Assembly: GCA_035593725.1 (NCBI GenBank)
Contig: DAOSZN010000002.1
Span: 1-64,000 of the forward strand
Origin: UBA4971 sp029551185
Lineage (GTDB): Bacteria; Bacillota; SHA-98; UBA4971
Reading direction: 5' to 3'
Length of the DNA: 64,000 bases
This document shows, one piece after another, positions 7,304 to 15,198 of this stretch. Every line of letters starts with the position of its first letter. The stretch's first letter is position 1. A program made the position numbers and the translations under genes. The notes under the pieces are model-generated. The model saw only the letters and a program-made list of their open reading frames with translations. It was not told where the DNA came from and did no database searches.

Positions 7304-8511
7304 TCATCTGCCCACATGACGTTGCCGAACCCTTCACTTGTCCTTTCACCAATTCCTTCCAATTGGATTCTGGCAAGGCGCCCATAATCGGGTTCCTGTT
7401 CCAGAGCAAATACAAAGACTGAACCTGCAGCGATTCCCCATACATCTTCACGCGGCATTTTCAATATGCCGTCCCAGCCACCTACTCTTCTTGTTCTTGA
7501 ACATTGGTACACGAGTTTCCCTAAGGCGCCTGTGGTGTTCTTAAACCATTTATCATCCAGAGTGGTGACATAACGCATACAATCATCACGGAGGATGAGA
7601 TCGGACTTAAGAGTTAAGGGTATGTAGAGGACATGTTCTCGTTTGATGTTTTGCGAATTAGCTTCTGTGGCAAGAAGGCTATTGAAGGCTGTAACGCGAT
7701 GCCTGATTTCTTTCCCTACAGTATCTGCACTTATTGAATTGCTGCTTTCTACGGAGATTCCGAGCTTTCCCAACCCGCTGCTTCGCCCTGAACCAATGCG
7801 AATAATCCCTCTTATTAAGTCGTCTTCCAGAAAATCGCGCCACTTGTCTTCCAGATCATCGGGAAGCAGAACAAATCCCCAAAAGACAGACCCTTTCTGA
7901 ATTACCTCCTTGCTGAAAAGAATACTTTCTTCTACTGTATCCGTTGCACGGCAAATCCCTGTGCGGGTAACTATTGATGTTCTGAGATCTGACATGCCGG
8001 TAGCTCCGGATTTACCTCGTCTGTAATAGCCGTGCAGCCCTTCCAGAGTTGCCCCGCAGTTTTTCTCGGGACATTTGGAAGCCTTCGCCAGAACTTGGGC
8101 GTCTTTTTCATCGCTAAGGGAAAACAGAAGCCATGGTATCAGGGTGTCTTGCACACCGTGTTTCCTTTCGTCATGTGTGCTTTGATACATAAATCCACGC
8201 AATCGCTTACAGCTCTTGGCAGTGAAAGGAAGCGGCGAAACCGGATCTGCCTTATCTCTTAACTCACTCTTTGATCCTGGGAAACTTGCAGGGAGTAGAT
8301 TGCTGTACGTTACTTTCCCGGATAAGAAGAAATCTTTGAATTCTTGATCCTTGCCAGGACGAGCCATGGTATGAGCCCATGCCAGCGCACCGCGCCAGGA
8401 GGCTCCAGGTATGAATTCCAGTGTTTTCCGGGGATCCTTCTTCCTACCATCCCCTAAGCAAAGAGGAGTCAAGGCGTTGCAGCTTAATATGATCTCCTTC
8501 ACGTGCCCCAC
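7276..8511 (-). CDS. csx10: Csx10, Cas5-like subunit of the type III-D complex
   Basis: This 411-aa RAMP protein matches Csx10, which takes the Cas5/Csm4 place and holds the 5' handle of the crRNA next to Cas10. Visible features: an early RAMP turn FIPGASWRGALAWAH near 33-47; a CPEKNCG pair near 150; the family-typical stretch LRTSIVTRTGICRATDT; the loop RIGSGRSSGLGKLGI; and a second RAMP half ending with ERTSEGFGNVMWADEW. The two glycine loops fit the double-RAMP fold of Csx10. It overlaps the Cas7-like gene before it by 13 bp. Csx10 with Csx19 is the diagnostic pair for subtype III-D. Confidence 0.87.
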   Translation of the reverse strand: MGHVKEIILSCNALTPLCLGDGRKKDPRKTLEFIPGASWRGALAWAHTMARPGKDQEFKDFFLSGKVTYSNLLPASFPGSKSELRDKADPVSPLPFTAKSCKRLRGFMYQSTHDERKHGVQDTLIPWLLFSLSDEKDAQVLAKASKCPEKNCGATLEGLHGYYRRGKSGATGMSDLRTSIVTRTGICRATDTVEESILFSKEVIQKGSVFWGFVLLPDDLEDKWRDFLEDDLIRGIIRIGSGRSSGLGKLGISVESSNSISADTVGKEIRHRVTAFNSLLATEANSQNIKREHVLYIPLTLKSDLILRDDCMRYVTTLDDKWFKNTTGALGKLVYQCSRTRRVGGWDGILKMPREDVWGIAAGSVFVFALEQEPDYGRLARIQLEGIGERTSEGFGNVMWADEWHMEVNRL

Positions 8512-9260
8512 CCCTCTACAGCCAGATGCAGATATTCCAGTTCATTGAGTTGACTAAGGACTTCTGTGACATCCTTTGATTTGCCGTCTATCTGAAGGGA
8601 CTCGATTTTGACCTGGCAACGCCCACAACCCACAGACGTCTCAGCTCCAATGCTGTCTATCATTTCTAGCCCTGCTGTTAGCACCAGCAAGGGTAAAGGC
8701 GGATTATAGGTGTCAGAAAGATAGCTGTACGAGCCATATATATTTCCTCTAAAACCCAAGCCGCGTTTTCCGTATTCTGAAGTAAACAGCCCGCCTTCGT
8801 CCGCGGTTTTGGTATGACGGTTGATACTGACGCGAGACCGTTCTTCTACCTGCCACCTTTGCGTCCTTAGGTTGTGTTCACCTGACTTGCTGTCCGTAAA
8901 ATACATTCGCCACTCTTCGTCAAGGGACGCATCATCAAAGAAAACAGTCCCCGGGTGCCAGGGCGAACCAAAAAGGGCATAGATGATGTCGTATTTTGAG
9001 AGAATGCTCTTAACATATCTCTTTCTTTCATCCTTGCCTTGGGGGAGGTGTGGACCGATAACTGAAACACCGTAAAGCCGGGCAAGGGATTCACAGTTGT
9101 TTCTGACTAATCCCTTAATGGTAGATCCCGGGATAGCGAGAAAGCCTTCAGAATCCCTGTATACTGAACGATCATGGAGGCCTCGCCCTTCACCGACACC
9201 GCAGTGAAAAGGACTTAAGAATTGGAGGGAGTACCTTATGTCTATTGATTGGACCTTCAA
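8499..9260 (-). CDS. Cas7-like RAMP protein next to cas10
   Basis: This 253-aa RAMP protein has the opening strand LQFLSPFHCGVGEGRG, a loop Asp30 (LHDRSVYRDSEG) at the position of the Csm3 active site, the turn AIPGSTIKGLVRN near 42-54 and the C-terminal glycine loop ETSVGCGRCQV. It lacks the CPAC-type zinc segment of the other three Cas7-like genes, so it belongs to a separate branch. It lies 3 bp after cas10 and overlaps csx10. It probably occupies the backbone position nearest Cas10/Csx10. Confidence 0.8.
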   Translation of the reverse strand: MKVQSIDIRYSLQFLSPFHCGVGEGRGLHDRSVYRDSEGFLAIPGSTIKGLVRNNCESLARLYGVSVIGPHLPQGKDERKRYVKSILSKYDIIYALFGSPWHPGTVFFDDASLDEEWRMYFTDSKSGEHNLRTQRWQVEERSRVSINRHTKTADEGGLFTSEYGKRGLGFRGNIYGSYSYLSDTYNPPLPLLVLTAGLEMIDSIGAETSVGCGRCQVKIESLQIDGKSKDVTEVLSQLNELEYLHLAVEGWGT

Positions 9261-9263
9261 TCA

Positions 9264-10847
9264 TCAAGCACCTCCTTCCACGAAATCGAATATCTCCAGG
9301 AGGTCGACAAAAGGTGAGTAATGGTTGTTCTCCTCATCAACCAGCCATGGAAATGCGTGCATACCGGAGAACTCATAACATTTGCGAATTTCACCAAAGA
9401 GCTTATCTATTATCTGGGCCTCCTTGCCGTCGCCTTTGCCCCGCCAACGAGAAAAGGCGGTGAATCCGTTTAGTTTGGAGTTGTTGCGATCTAGATAACA
9501 GGCTTCCGCTAATTGATGTAGTCTGGTGCGTGACCCTGTTCCTAAATCTCTGGCAGCGTTCATAAGAGCATGTAACAGCTCAGGCCTATACGGTCTGAGA
9601 GTACGAATATTGAAAGTATTGTCAGATGCAACGGTCTTGAGGTCTGAATTATAAATCCCGTAGAAGTCGAGGGAAGAAGGGTTGCTTAGAACGAGGAAGT
9701 TAATCAATCCTGTGTTGCACTCCTTCGCCTGCATTCGCAACTTATGCGCATTCTGCTTGGCAAATCTCAAACCACTCTCGGCTATTCTATGTGCCGCCTG
9801 AAACGGGAACCTATCATGGGCAATAACCACACTTGCAGAGAGCTTGAGCCTGCGGCCATTAGTCTCTGACAAAGCGGAAAAACGCTCCACCAACTCCAAG
9901 GCAACTTGAAGCGCGGATTGGGCCTTCGTTACCATTACCAGGTCATCTCCAGCAAGAAGCAAGACATCAAAAGGCAGCACGTCCGTCCCGTCAGAAGGTT
10001 GAAGGTATTTGATAATGGCATCACAAAGAGCCCCGTAAAGGGATTCATCAACAACCTTAGCGAACTTGCGGTATTCCTCAAGAGATGTGAATTGTTCGAT
10101 TTCCTGACCCATACCATCACCATCAGCGACAATCAGCCCAATATAACCGGATGGCGTAGATAGGTCACCTAGGATGTTGAAATCGCTTGGTCTGTCTAAG
10201 TGTTGCCGCGCAGGATAACCCCCATAGTTTCTCTCCTTCAGCATACTGCTTAAGCGCTGCCAGAGTAGCTGTACCTCATTTGCCTGCGGTTCAAAATCAG
10301 AGCTGAAGTAATATGGGATCTGCTGCTTTAGCAACCTATCCTCATTGTTCTTGATGTAGCAAGCTGGACAGACATATTCAGTGCCATCAGGCCCGGCAAA
10401 GGACCGGTTTGCATAACCGGTGCCACAGGAATCGCAAGTTCTCATTAAGGAAGAAGAGACTATACTCATGAATGGACGGGTTCTGTCTTTGGCTGTTCTG
10501 ATGCGGTATGGAAGGAGGACCAACTGTTCCTTAAGCTCGCATTTGTCCGTTAGTTGTACACTTGCTCCTGTAATAGAGGCTGTCTCTGTTTCAGTCTTAT
10601 ACAGATATTCAACTGTTTTTTTTGCAGCGTCCACATGAGAAGTATCCAGCAGGAACATGCCTGAGCCGCCATCGGCGAATATCTTCTCTGATTCAGGCGC
10701 GACCTGAGAGATGACTTGTGGCATCATTATCCTGTTCAGCTTATCGAGAAGGGCACTCGCCCCTCTAATAGTGCTTAGACTGCCGGTGGCGAACACATAG
10801 TCCTTAATACGATCGGTGTCAAAAGAGAGCACCGACTTTGAGTCCAA
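9264..10847 (-). CDS. cas10: Cas10, type III-D large subunit and cyclic-oligoadenylate synthase, without HD domain
   Basis: This 527-aa protein begins directly with the first palm domain (LSFDTDRIKDYVFATGSL, then TIRGASALLDKLNR); the N-terminal HD nuclease of many Cas10 proteins is absent. A zinc finger follows (CDSCG at 138-142, CPAC at 160-163). The second palm has IVADGDGMG near 239-247 and the catalytic motif AGDD at 299-302, in place of GGDD with both metal-binding Asp kept. The expected activity is ATP to cyclic oligoadenylate on target RNA binding, which suits the CARF and Csx3 genes downstream. The start is TTG at 10847, preceded by GGGAGGTGAGATAA; the stop of the upstream broken ORF abuts it. 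Without HD, DNA cleavage by Cas10 is not expected. Confidence 0.9.
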   Translation of the reverse strand: MDSKSVLSFDTDRIKDYVFATGSLSTIRGASALLDKLNRIMMPQVISQVAPESEKIFADGGSGMFLLDTSHVDAAKKTVEYLYKTETETASITGASVQLTDKCELKEQLVLLPYRIRTAKDRTRPFMSIVSSSLMRTCDSCGTGYANRSFAGPDGTEYVCPACYIKNNEDRLLKQQIPYYFSSDFEPQANEVQLLWQRLSSMLKERNYGGYPARQHLDRPSDFNILGDLSTPSGYIGLIVADGDGMGQEIEQFTSLEEYRKFAKVVDESLYGALCDAIIKYLQPSDGTDVLPFDVLLLAGDDLVMVTKAQSALQVALELVERFSALSETNGRRLKLSASVVIAHDRFPFQAAHRIAESGLRFAKQNAHKLRMQAKECNTGLINFLVLSNPSSLDFYGIYNSDLKTVASDNTFNIRTLRPYRPELLHALMNAARDLGTGSRTRLHQLAEACYLDRNNSKLNGFTAFSRWRGKGDGKEAQIIDKLFGEIRKCYEFSGMHAFPWLVDEENNHYSPFVDLLEIFDFVEGGA

Positions 10848-11273
10848 TTATCTCACCTCCCGGTTCAATCTCATGTAGTTTTGCAAGATACTGCCGACCA
10901 AGTTACCGTACACATCATCCCATTGGGTGCGTGGATTTCCAGTAGATTGAAGCCCATGAATGGGAAGCACGGCAGGTTATTCATTGGGTCCATAAACAGA
11001 TGAGATAGTGCCGTCAACCTATGCGAGAATCTCAGGGAAAAGGCTGATATTAGTGCAGATAGCCTTCGCAGAAAAGGGTAACGGGTAAGACTTCGAGCAA
11101 GATTACTGACCATTGGTTTTTTCATGGCGCTATCAGAAAAAGGAACGCCAGCTATTCTAATAACATTTCGCGGACTTATCACCTCCATCAAGAAACTGTA
11201 GAGCCCCTCCGGAGGCTGGTCACGGGTGGGGTTGGAAGAAGATAATCTGTATGGTTCGAGTTTACCCTAGGCC
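10848..11273 (-). pseudogene. Broken ORF directly before cas10, identity unknown
   Basis: Two minus-strand frames read like one damaged protein. The upstream frame runs from about 11273 to 10985 (containing EGLYSFLMEVISPRNVIRIA and LTRYPFLRRLSALISAF). The reading then shifts frame near 10985 into TGNPRTQWDDVYGNLVGSIL and LQNYMRLNREVR, ending at TAA 10848-10850. That stop touches the TTG of cas10 and carries its ribosome binding site, which argues that this was the gene before cas10 in the operon. I do not recognise the family; it shows no HD motif, CARF motif or Cas6 glycine loop. An assembly error could also explain the single shift. Confidence 0.45.
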
Positions 11274-11385
11274 ATCCCTCTGTAATGAAAATTCTTCAAA
11301 ATCTCCCATATTCCTGCAAGAAGACACATCATTCTTAGGCGGATATCGATAGTTGTTCGTATGTTGTTACTGGTGTATTAGAGAA

Positions 11386-11740
11386 TGGTTAGCCAACATG
11401 GACATCCTCTGTACAGACAAGACCGGCACACTCACCGAGGGGAAACCGGATTTGAATGCGTATGCATACGCAGAAGGCAAGCCGTCCCGGCACGTCCTTG
11501 ATCTGGCTGCGGTGAACTCTTACTTCCAGGCAAGTTTGAAGAGCCCGATGGACGCAGCAATTGGAGTCCGTATCTCCCCTGAAAGACCTGAGAACGTACA
11601 CAAAAATCGACGAGATCCCCTTCGACTTTACGCGTATGCGCGTGTCAGTGGTTGCCTGCACAAGGGACGGATGCCTTCTGGTTACAAAAGGCGCGCCTGA
11701 GAGCATGCTCGGGATTTCCGGCTTTATGTATTTGACGGGT
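11386..11740 (+). pseudogene. Remnant of an MgtA-type P-type ATPase (phosphorylation domain only)
   Basis: The first frame encodes MDILCTDKTGTLTEGKPDL (the phosphorylated-Asp motif) and LAAVNSYFQASLKSPMDAAI, typical of MgtA/MgtB magnesium transporters. The similarity then jumps one frame near 11560 to YTKIDEIPFDFTRMRVSVV and VTKGAPESML, the nucleotide-binding part of the same family. No membrane segments flank the fragment on either side. A frameshift plus loss of both ends means it cannot be functional. It belongs to a different subfamily from the intact ATPase at 59 kb. Confidence 0.85.
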
Positions 11741-11780
11741 AAGAGTAGCATCAGAGGGGTTATCGGGCAAATCATGCGTA

Positions 11781-13796
11781 TCATACCGAGAAGGTCCCGA
11801 GACTGATATCACCGCTCTCATCCAGCTGTATTTTCAGTAGGTGTTGCTCGTTTTTGACAATGTGGGAGCGATTACCCACTTGGATCGTGGTTTCCGGGAA
11901 TGCTCTACGAATCTTGACTGTGGATGCTCCTCTCGTTTTAATTTTCACACCTCCCGATGACAGTCCCGGAGAACCGGCTTCATGGACAAATACATTTCCT
12001 TGGGCTGATATTTCGCCACCCCTGAAAACACCCTTTACCGACACGTCTGATCCTGCATCAAGGGTTGAATAGAATCCACCTTTATCGGTTACGCTGATGC
12101 TTCCGGTGGCTTCTAATACACTGTTTTGGACGTAGCTGCAGATGATGTCGTTGGGCCGGTCCGGTAAGGAGTCGAGCAGCCGGCTGACCTCCCGTATTTT
12201 ATCCAAAACGATCTCCAAGATTTCCAGAGGAGCCCCGCCTGAGTTCTCCACATTAGGAATCAGATTCAAGACGGTCTGAACCAGCTCATTGATTGGGGGT
12301 GGAAAGGGAAGATCCGTTAAGTCCAAGGTCGCAGTGCACTGTTTTATAATCGCTTCAATTGATTCACTTTTCTTCTGGATAAGGAGACGAACTATTTGCT
12401 CGACAGTGTTTTTCCCCTGTAGTGTATCAGACTGGGTTTCCGGCTTTCCTCTGCTCACCAGGAGTTGTTGCAAGTTGGCGGTATCTCGAATCGTTTCAAG
12501 AATGAGTTTCCCAAGATCATCCATTAATGGCGCTACCAAGTCATTTAGTCTGGTCAAATTGCCGGCATAGATCTGTGACTTGATAACGCTTCCCTGGCAT
12601 ATTACTCTATTACCTGCACGAATCACTGCACCGGTTACGTTGCCTTTCACGGTAACGTCGCCGAGTACGGACACTTGCATGCCTTCAGTAACGTTACCCA
12701 AAACCAACAAGTCGCCTGAGAACCGTAAATTCCCGCTTGTCATATCTACGTCGCCGTGATGGATCATTAATTGAGTTACCTTTAGACACTTTGTGCCACG
12801 GTCTTCTATCAGAGGTCTACCTGCTATAGCAGCTATAGCTTTTTGTCCATCATCACTGATTCTTACTCCGTCTGTTGCGTGCAGTACATCTTCGTGAACA
12901 GGATCGGGTGAGATTTCTTCTCCGGTTACCTTTATTCCGTAGACTCCGGGGATAGGCGGATGCAATATTGCTATTACGTCTCCTTCGTTTACCGAAGGGA
13001 AAACGTAGCGCTCCCAGTAATCAACCCTTTCATCATCGTCATAGACAATCTCTACAGGATCCACGTTAAACAGGCACTCAACAAAGCCGTTCTTTCCTTG
13101 CTGAACAGGTTTGCCTCGAGCCACTGCGATAGGAGTGCCGAGAGCTTCTGATGACGCTTTCTGAATTGCATCATGGTCAAGACCGAAGATCACTCCTTTG
13201 GCTTGTAATGCCTCTTCTATTTGGGCAGGGGTAATGGTTTTGACTTTCTCTTCATGGCCCTCGGCAACCAGTTGAAGTGCGTTTTGCGCGGCTTGATCCG
13301 TTAGTTCGTTACGTATGGTGATCTGTGGGGTTACCTTGACATAGGCGGTAAGGAAGTCATCTGAGACCTCAACCTCTACCTGAGCAGGACAGACTTCTTC
13401 CATAAGCTTTATCTCAATTTCGTCATTTTCAAATACAGGTGTGGGATTAAGGGCAAGGACTTGGTTTACAAAGAGAATGGCTCCTGATGTAGGGGCAACC
13501 GTTGCCGGCTTGCCGTTACCGACAGGGTCGCGTACATAGAGTTTTCCATGTCTCACTTCGACTGTTCCGTCACAGTCGGGTTCAGTATCTTGATCCTTGT
13601 GCATTTGACCCTTATCAAGCTGGAGCGCAGCTACTTGAATGACAGCGGGACGCCTAAAGAAACCCAAGAAACCTTGCTGACCTTCATCTATCACCTCCAC
13701 TTGCAGCCGGCTTTCGTCTGCTTCGAAGGTGGTCTTGGCTATAAGCAGAGCATCTTCTACTGTCCTACCTCTGATAATCATTTTCTTGGTTGTCAT
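11781..13796 (-). CDS. FapA-like protein (DUF342) with N-terminal Jag_N domain
   Basis: This 671-aa protein starts with a Jag_N domain (VIRGRTVEDALLIAK-like opening and QQGFLGFFRRPAVIQV at about 6-55). A FapA/DUF342 region follows, including YWERYVFPSVNEGDVIA, a long right-handed beta-helix part with repeated GDVxVxGNVT-type turns (residues about 350-420), a helical hairpin around 430-510 and a final beta-helical part. FapA proteins are linked with polar flagellar assembly in Gammaproteobacteria. In Bacillota, proteins of this layout are common but poorly understood, and no flagellar gene is near here. It stands alone, with the mgtA remnant downstream on the other strand. The assignment to family is firm; the role is unknown. 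Confidence 0.85.
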   Translation of the reverse strand: MTTKKMIIRGRTVEDALLIAKTTFEADESRLQVEVIDEGQQGFLGFFRRPAVIQVAALQLDKGQMHKDQDTEPDCDGTVEVRHGKLYVRDPVGNGKPATVAPTSGAILFVNQVLALNPTPVFENDEIEIKLMEEVCPAQVEVEVSDDFLTAYVKVTPQITIRNELTDQAAQNALQLVAEGHEEKVKTITPAQIEEALQAKGVIFGLDHDAIQKASSEALGTPIAVARGKPVQQGKNGFVECLFNVDPVEIVYDDDERVDYWERYVFPSVNEGDVIAILHPPIPGVYGIKVTGEEISPDPVHEDVLHATDGVRISDDGQKAIAAIAGRPLIEDRGTKCLKVTQLMIHHGDVDMTSGNLRFSGDLLVLGNVTEGMQVSVLGDVTVKGNVTGAVIRAGNRVICQGSVIKSQIYAGNLTRLNDLVAPLMDDLGKLILETIRDTANLQQLLVSRGKPETQSDTLQGKNTVEQIVRLLIQKKSESIEAIIKQCTATLDLTDLPFPPPINELVQTVLNLIPNVENSGGAPLEILEIVLDKIREVSRLLDSLPDRPNDIICSYVQNSVLEATGSISVTDKGGFYSTLDAGSDVSVKGVFRGGEISAQGNVFVHEAGSPGLSSGGVKIKTRGASTVKIRRAFPETTIQVGNRSHIVKNEQHLLKIQLDESGDISLGTFSV

Positions 13797-14159
13797 CTCT
13801 TTACACTCCTATGCTTCTGAATAGCAGAGATTCTCGAACTATGTGTCCGACTGCAAATCTCAGTGACTTTCGGAGTGTGACGTGGAGACAAATCTCATCT
13901 ATGATGTTTGCGTCATATCTTCCGACTCTCATCGAATGGCCTGCTATGAAGGGGCATCGCATATCTATGAACTATGAAAGCAGTGACTGCCGGTAGATAA
14001 GCATGTTGGCTATGATTTATCGAAGATTGAGCATCAATGGCAATTTTCGACATTGCTGCGCAAAATCCTGCCGAAATTGGACTGAGAATGACAAGTTGGA
14101 CTGGGGATAAGCAGATAGAATGCTGTCACTTCGGGATCGAATTCAAGTTTTGAGCAAAC
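13797..14159. other. Intergenic region upstream of the SAM riboswitch, no gene seen
   Basis: This is the divergent space between the FapA-like gene (minus) and the riboswitch promoter (plus). Short frames occur on both strands but none has a ribosome binding site with a recognisable product. It must contain the promoter of the FapA-like gene; I could not pick one with confidence. Confidence 0.5.
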
Positions 14160-14188
14160 TTGACGACTGTCAGGGAATGCTGTATGTT
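14160..14188 (+). promoter_or_regulatory. Sigma-A-type promoter of the SAM riboswitch transcript
   Basis: A -35 box TTGACG at 14160-14165 and a -10 box TATGTT at 14183-14188 are separated by 17 bp. Transcription would begin near 14195, just ahead of the aptamer, which is the normal spacing for a leader riboswitch. Confidence 0.6.
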
Positions 14189-14199
14189 GTGGGTGGAAG

Positions 14200-14345
14200 A
14201 ACTCTTATCAAGAGTGGCGGAGGGACAGACCCGATGAAGCCCGGCAACCTGCCTTGATTCTTTTGGATATACTCCGAGGAGTCTTGGCAAGGTGCCAAGT
14301 CCTGCAGCCGAGCTTGCTGAAGACCTCGGTTGAGAGATGAGAGGG
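14200..14345 (+). ncRNA. SAM-I (S-box) riboswitch aptamer
   Basis: The conserved S-box elements appear in order: CTTATCAAGAGTGGCGGAGG; GATGAAGCCCGGCAACC; GGTGCCAAGTCCTGC; and GAGAGATGAGAG. Helix P1 forms between CTCTTATC (14202-14209) and GATGAGAG (14336-14343), eight pairs including one G-U. SAM binding to this class stabilises P1. The 3' strand of P1 can otherwise pair with the 5' arm of the downstream terminator, so high SAM should switch the transcript off. Confidence 0.95.
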
Positions 14346-14367
14346 GGATGATAGCAATAAATTTAGA

Positions 14368-14397
14368 CCCTCTCCATCGATATGGAGGGGGTTTTTT
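14368..14397 (+). terminator. Riboswitch-controlled intrinsic terminator
   Basis: A 10-bp hairpin with arms CCCTCTCCAT (14368-14377) and ATGGAGGGGG (14382-14391) and loop CGAT is followed by six T. Its 5' arm is complementary to the 3' side of riboswitch P1 (GATGAGAGGG, one bulge), the classic S-box antiterminator arrangement. Confidence 0.9.
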
Positions 14398-14475
14398 GAT
14401 GAAATGATGTGGCAAATCGCATGTAGAGGGTGGTGATGGGAGACAAGTCTCAGATAAAGCGGAGGTGTGAGGGGA

Positions 14476-14835
14476 ATGTCTTGGAAGGAGATAAGAACAC
14501 AGTTTATCAAGGAGCGGATGAAAGAGACATCTTGGGAGGATCGTGGGTATATCAGTGACCTCGTATCTATAGAGCGGACAATGCTCAGCGGGGGACCGAA
14601 AAGTTCCATAGCAGCTCAAATGCACCATTTGCAAAAGAGTAAATACCCTATTGAAGCTGAGTGCATTGCAAAGGAAATAGAAGATGGGATATACATTTCA
14701 CCTGAGGAGTTCAGGGGGATTAAGGGCAAGTGGAAACATGAGCAGGCAATAATAGCGCAGCATGCAGAATGCGAGAGAAAGGCCAAGGAAGAAGCGGACC
14801 GGAGGCTCTGGCTCAAGCTGGGCGGCAGACCGTAA
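14476..14835 (+). CDS. Unrecognised 119-aa protein under SAM-riboswitch control
   Basis: I do not recognise this family. The product is hydrophilic, highly charged and probably helical, with no signal peptide, membrane segment or cysteine motif. Regions of note are QFIKERMKETSWEDRG near the start and a charged C-terminal helix (HAECERKAKEEADRRLW). The ATG at 14476 has GGAGG ten bases upstream; a GTG at 14467 is too close to that site. It is the first gene after the S-box terminator, and no other gene follows in the same direction for 360 bp. Known S-box targets are methionine, cysteine or SAM metabolism genes, so a link to that metabolism is likely but unproven. Confidence 0.75.
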   Translation: MSWKEIRTQFIKERMKETSWEDRGYISDLVSIERTMLSGGPKSSIAAQMHHLQKSKYPIEAECIAKEIEDGIYISPEEFRGIKGKWKHEQAIIAQHAECERKAKEEADRRLWLKLGGRP

Positions 14836-14974
14836 CATAATCACACTTTCTGTTTTCGTGGAAAAACGAAGTCAATTACCTTTTCAAGTCAGACCGGGAA
14901 TGAATTCATATATGTTGAAGCTTACGAATGCGTAGGCGCGAAATACTGCGTAATATGGTTCTGTCAAGACATAT

Positions 14975-14993
14975 ATAGTATAGATCATACTAT
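14975..14993. repeat. Short inverted repeat upstream of the perR-like gene
   Basis: Arms ATAGTAT and ATACTAT flank a 5-base centre AGATC in an AT-rich stretch about 210 bp before the regulator gene. It could be an operator or part of a promoter; there is no direct evidence for either. Confidence 0.35.
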
Positions 14994-15036
14994 CTGCCTA
15001 TATATGGCTTTATATGTAAGAATTTCAGGATTGTTA

Positions 15037-15066
15037 ACTTCAATGTTATTATAATAACATTGAAGT
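15037..15066. promoter_or_regulatory. Perfect 30-bp palindrome, probable operator of the Fur/PerR-family gene
   Basis: The left half is ACTTCAATGTTATTA and the right half is its exact reverse complement. The centre contains TATAAT (15050-15055), which could be a -10 box. Fur/PerR proteins bind AT-rich inverted repeats and often repress their own gene, which starts 132 bp downstream. The centre is not the standard 7-1-7 PerR box, so specificity is open. Confidence 0.55.
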
Positions 15067-15198
15067 AATAAGCTTTACTAAATAGGAATTATTACTATGA
15101 TATCCTCATGGCTTATTATGATTGCCACAAGTATAAAGGGTGTTAAGCGTGACTGAGAAGCTGAATCTGAATAAAAAAGGTGGGAGAAAGAGAAACAC

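Noticed and set aside
10871..11191. An intact 106-aa protein before cas10
   Set aside because: The better-looking C-terminus lies in another frame that ends at the cas10 start, so it is treated as a broken gene.
11160..11240. A T-box-like GGGTGG stretch
   Set aside because: No specifier loop, antiterminator or downstream aminoacyl gene; it is part of the broken ORF region.
1..11350. A CRISPR array expected beside the type III-D operon
   Set aside because: No regularly spaced direct repeats were seen in the intergenic regions on either side; the array must be elsewhere.
11389..11784. 131-aa minus-strand frame over the mgtA remnant
   Set aside because: The plus strand has clear P-type ATPase motifs in two frames; the minus frame has none.
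14170..14634. 154-aa and 133-aa minus-strand frames over the riboswitch
   Set aside because: They are the antisense of the conserved S-box and terminator; the structure explains the sequence better.
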